A stretch of 22,267 nucleotides of DNA from CAZEVY01 sp964515555. GTDB taxonomy: Bacteria; Acidobacteriota; Terriglobia; Bryobacterales; Bryobacteraceae. Position 1 is the stretch's first letter; every line of letters starts with the position of its first letter. Shown here piece after piece: positions 20,301 through 22,267 of this stretch. The notes beneath the pieces are model-generated. The model saw nothing but the letters and a program-made list of their open reading frames with translations. It had not been told where the DNA came from and did no database searches. A program made the position numbers and the translations under genes. Where the stretch lies: positions 1 through 22,267 of the forward strand of contig CAZEVY010000087.1 of assembly GCA_964515555.1 (NCBI GenBank), in the 5' to 3' direction.

Positions 20301-22267
20301 TTGAAGGACCGCGCAGTCTACCAGTTCGGCGATTTTTCTCTGGACGCCACCGCCAAGGTGCTGTTCAAGGAAGGGCACCCCGTCCACCTCACCCGCAAGG
20401 CCGTCGAAACCCTGCTGGTGCTGGTCGAGAACGCCGGCCAGGTGGTGACCAGGCAGGAGATCATGACGGCGGTCTGGACAGACCGCATCGTCGACGAGGC
20501 CAACCTGGCGCAGAACATCGCCATGATCCGGCGCGTGCTCGCGGCCGGGCCCGGCGATCCCGCGCACATCGAGACCTTCCCTGGCCGCGGCTACCGCATC
20601 GAAGGCCCCGTGACCGCCGCCGCGCACGCCGCCGCCGCACCGGACCCGGCCGCCTCGCCCCCGACCCCTCCCGCTCCCGCCCGCGGATACTGGCGCATCG
20701 GCGCTGCGATCGTGATCGTGGCGCTGGTCTCCGCCCTGGCCTGGACCCTTACGCGCAAGGACGCTCCCGCCCGGGAGACCTTCCGCGTCGCCGCCGTCAC
20801 GCGCATGCCCGGCAAGGAGTACCATCCGGCGATTTCGCCGGACGGCTCGCGCATCGCCTTCCTGTGGAGCCAGGACGGCGCCGCTCCGCCCGCCGTCTGG
20901 ATCAAGGACTCCCGGGACGCCGCGCCGCGCGCCCTCTCGCAGGCCCCCGGCCACCACAGCAGCCCGGCCTGGTCGCCCGACGGCCGGAGCCTGGCCTTCC
21001 TGCGCATCGGCCCTTCCTTCACCGAGGTGGTCATCGCCGGCGCCGACGGCTCGCGCGAGCGCTCGCTGGCGCGCCTGGAGCCTCCCAACTACGGCTTCGA
21101 CAGCCGCCTGCTCGACTGGTCGCGCGACGGCGCCTGGCTGGTGGTGAGCCACTCGGCGGCGCCGGAAAAGCCGCCGGGATTATTGCTGGTTTCCGCGATT
21201 ACCGGAGAAAGGCGCGCGGTAACCGATCCCGCCCAGGAAATCGCCGGGGATTTCGATCCGCGCTTCTCGCCCGACGGCACGACCGTCGTCTTCGTGCGCA
21301 TGTTTCACCGCCTCCACCAGGAGCTGTTCGCCGTTCCCGTCTCGGGCGGCGCAACCCGGCAACTGACGCGCGATGCCGCGCAGATCAGCGGCGTCGACTG
21401 GACCCGCGACGGCCGCGAGCTCGTCTTGGCCTCCACGCGCGGCGGCGACTTCCGCCTCTGGCGCATGCGCCTGGACGCCGCCGGCGAGGCCGGCGCGCTC
21501 TCGCCCATCGGCGTCTACGGCGAGTTCCCGATTCAGCTTTCGATCGCCCGCGGCGCCCCCGCGCTGGTCTACTCCATGCTGCACCAGGACCGCAACATCT
21601 GGCGGCTCGACCTGAAGGACCGGTCGTGGAAGCGCCTGGTCGCCTCCAGCGGACAGGACGCCTCGCCGCAATACTCGCCCTCCGGCGACCGCATCGCGTT
21701 TCGATCCGACCGTTCGGGCCAGGAGCAGCTCTGGATCGTGGCCGCCGCCGGGAACGCCGCCGTGCAGGTCACGCGCGGAGCCGAGCGGCCCTCGGTGGGA
21801 CGCTGGTCGCCCGACGGCCGCTCGATCGTCTTCAACAATCCGATGACGCACGATCTGTTTCTCGCCACCCAAGGCGACGGCGGCTGGACGGTGCGCAAGG
21901 CGGGCGCCAGCGGCGTGCACCCGGTCTTCTCGCCCGACGGCGCCTGGATCTACGCCGGCGGACTCGACGGCCTGAAGCGCATCCCGGCGCCGGGCGGCGC
22001 CGCTGAGCCGCTGGCGAAGAGTCCGGGCCTGTCGCTCGACGTCGCCGCCGACGGCCAGGCGCTCTACTTCGTCCGCGAGCCGAACGATACCTCGCTGTGG
22101 CGCCTGACGCTCTCCAGCGGCGCGATCTCCAAGGTGCTCGACGGCCTGATTCCCGGCTGCACGAGCTGTTGGGCGCTGACGCGCGACGGCGTCTACTTCC
22201 TGGGAACGGACCGTCAGTCCTTCGACCGCCAAATCCTCTATTTCCACGACTTCGCCAGCGGCCGCCA
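20301..22267 (+). CDS. Winged-helix (CadC/OmpR-type) membrane regulator with TolB/PD40-like beta-propeller (C-terminus off the window)
   Basis: 655 codons plus 2 nt are present and the frame runs off the right edge. The only plausible start is TTG at 20301: an in-frame TAA lies at 20271-20273 and no ATG or GTG occurs between. Residues about 7-100 are a Trans_reg_C winged helix (YQFGDFSLDATAKVLFKEGH, VHLTRKAVETLLVLVENAGQ, VVTRQEIMTAVW, FPGRGYRIEG). A proline/alanine linker leads to a membrane helix at about 129-149 (YWRIGAAIVIVALVSALAWT). The periplasmic part carries repeated PD40/WD40-like blades, recognisable by FSPDG/WSPDGRS/YSPSGDRIAF motifs such as HPAISPDGSRIAFLW, SSPAWSPDGRSLAFLR and GRWSPDGRSIVFN. 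It is probably a one-component signal-to-DNA regulator. Being divergent from the rhamnosidase gene across only 89 bp, that gene and itself are likely targets by inference. Confidence 0.87.
   Translation, partial: MKDRAVYQFGDFSLDATAKVLFKEGHPVHLTRKAVETLLVLVENAGQVVTRQEIMTAVWTDRIVDEANLAQNIAMIRRVLAAGPGDPAHIETFPGRGYRIEGPVTAAAHAAAAPDPAASPPTPPAPARGYWRIGAAIVIVALVSALAWTLTRKDAPARETFRVAAVTRMPGKEYHPAISPDGSRIAFLWSQDGAAPPAVWIKDSRDAAPRALSQAPGHHSSPAWSPDGRSLAFLRIGPSFTEVVIAGADGSRERSLARLEPPNYGFDSRLLDWSRDGAWLVVSHSAAPEKPPGLLLVSAITGERRAVTDPAQEIAGDFDPRFSPDGTTVVFVRMFHRLHQELFAVPVSGGATRQLTRDAAQISGVDWTRDGRELVLASTRGGDFRLWRMRLDAAGEAGALSPIGVYGEFPIQLSIARGAPALVYSMLHQDRNIWRLDLKDRSWKRLVASSGQDASPQYSPSGDRIAFRSDRSGQEQLWIVAAAGNAAVQVTRGAERPSVGRWSPDGRSIVFNNPMTHDLFLATQGDGGWTVRKAGASGVHPVFSPDGAWIYAGGLDGLKRIPAPGGAAEPLAKSPGLSLDVAADGQALYFVREPNDTSLWRLTLSSGAISKVLDGLIPGCTSCWALTRDGVYFLGTDRQSFDRQILYFHDFASGR

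Overview
The window is 22.3 kb of GC-rich bacterial chromosome, densely coding, with no rRNA, tRNA, CRISPR array or insertion sequence that I can see. The protein set points to an Acidobacteriota soil bacterium, most likely near Bryobacterales/Solibacter. The clues are a 1,132-residue Oar-like TonB-dependent receptor with an N-terminal carboxypeptidase-regulatory fold, an ECF sigma factor overlapping a non-zinc anti-sigma factor, membrane-bound one-component regulators carrying beta-propeller tails, an NHL-repeat secreted protein, a GH106 rhamnosidase and DUF507/DUF2203 proteins. This placement is inferred from gene content only.

Left block (1-4599). Three minus-strand genes read leftward: an ECF sigma factor, its anti-sigma partner (ATGA overlap) and, 9 nt further on, the N-terminal 210 residues of a tryptophanase/tyrosine phenol-lyase family PLP enzyme that runs off the window. 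Upstream lies a minus-strand membrane regulator (HTH, one membrane helix, large extracytoplasmic FG-GAP-like domain). It is divergent from a secreted LamG-domain protein, and the 96-bp gap between them contains a 28-bp imperfect palindrome.

Central block (4668-11543). Eight plus-strand genes are packed with 1-4 nt overlaps or gaps of at most 21 nt: the two halves of a split transketolase, a 69-residue orphan histidine-kinase dimerization/phosphoacceptor (DHp) domain, a NarL-type response regulator, a cytoplasmic amidohydrolase, a predicted lipoprotein amidohydrolase, a GT9 glycosyltransferase and a secreted NHL-repeat propeller. The run ends at a strong 12-bp stem hairpin that faces the convergent TonB-dependent receptor gene (minus strand, 11617-15015).

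Right block (15016-22267). A 306-bp divergent promoter region separates the receptor from a plus-strand group: YjbQ family, DUF2203 and DUF507. This group converges on a small dicluster ferredoxin gene across a hairpin made of inverted GCTGAnn heptamer repeats. The same heptamer array, in one orientation, sits at the 3' end of the receptor gene. Last come a minus-strand exported GH106 alpha-L-rhamnosidase and, divergent from it, a winged-helix membrane regulator with a TolB/PD40-like propeller that is cut by the window end.

Several starts lack a Shine-Dalgarno site. An extended -10 of the form TGCTANNNT recurs in front of genes, in two cases only about 10-15 nt before the start codon, which suggests very short leaders. 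The parts that look least described are the transketolase/DHp/response-regulator operon, the regulator/LamG pair with its palindrome, and the stop-codon-abutting heptamer arrays.
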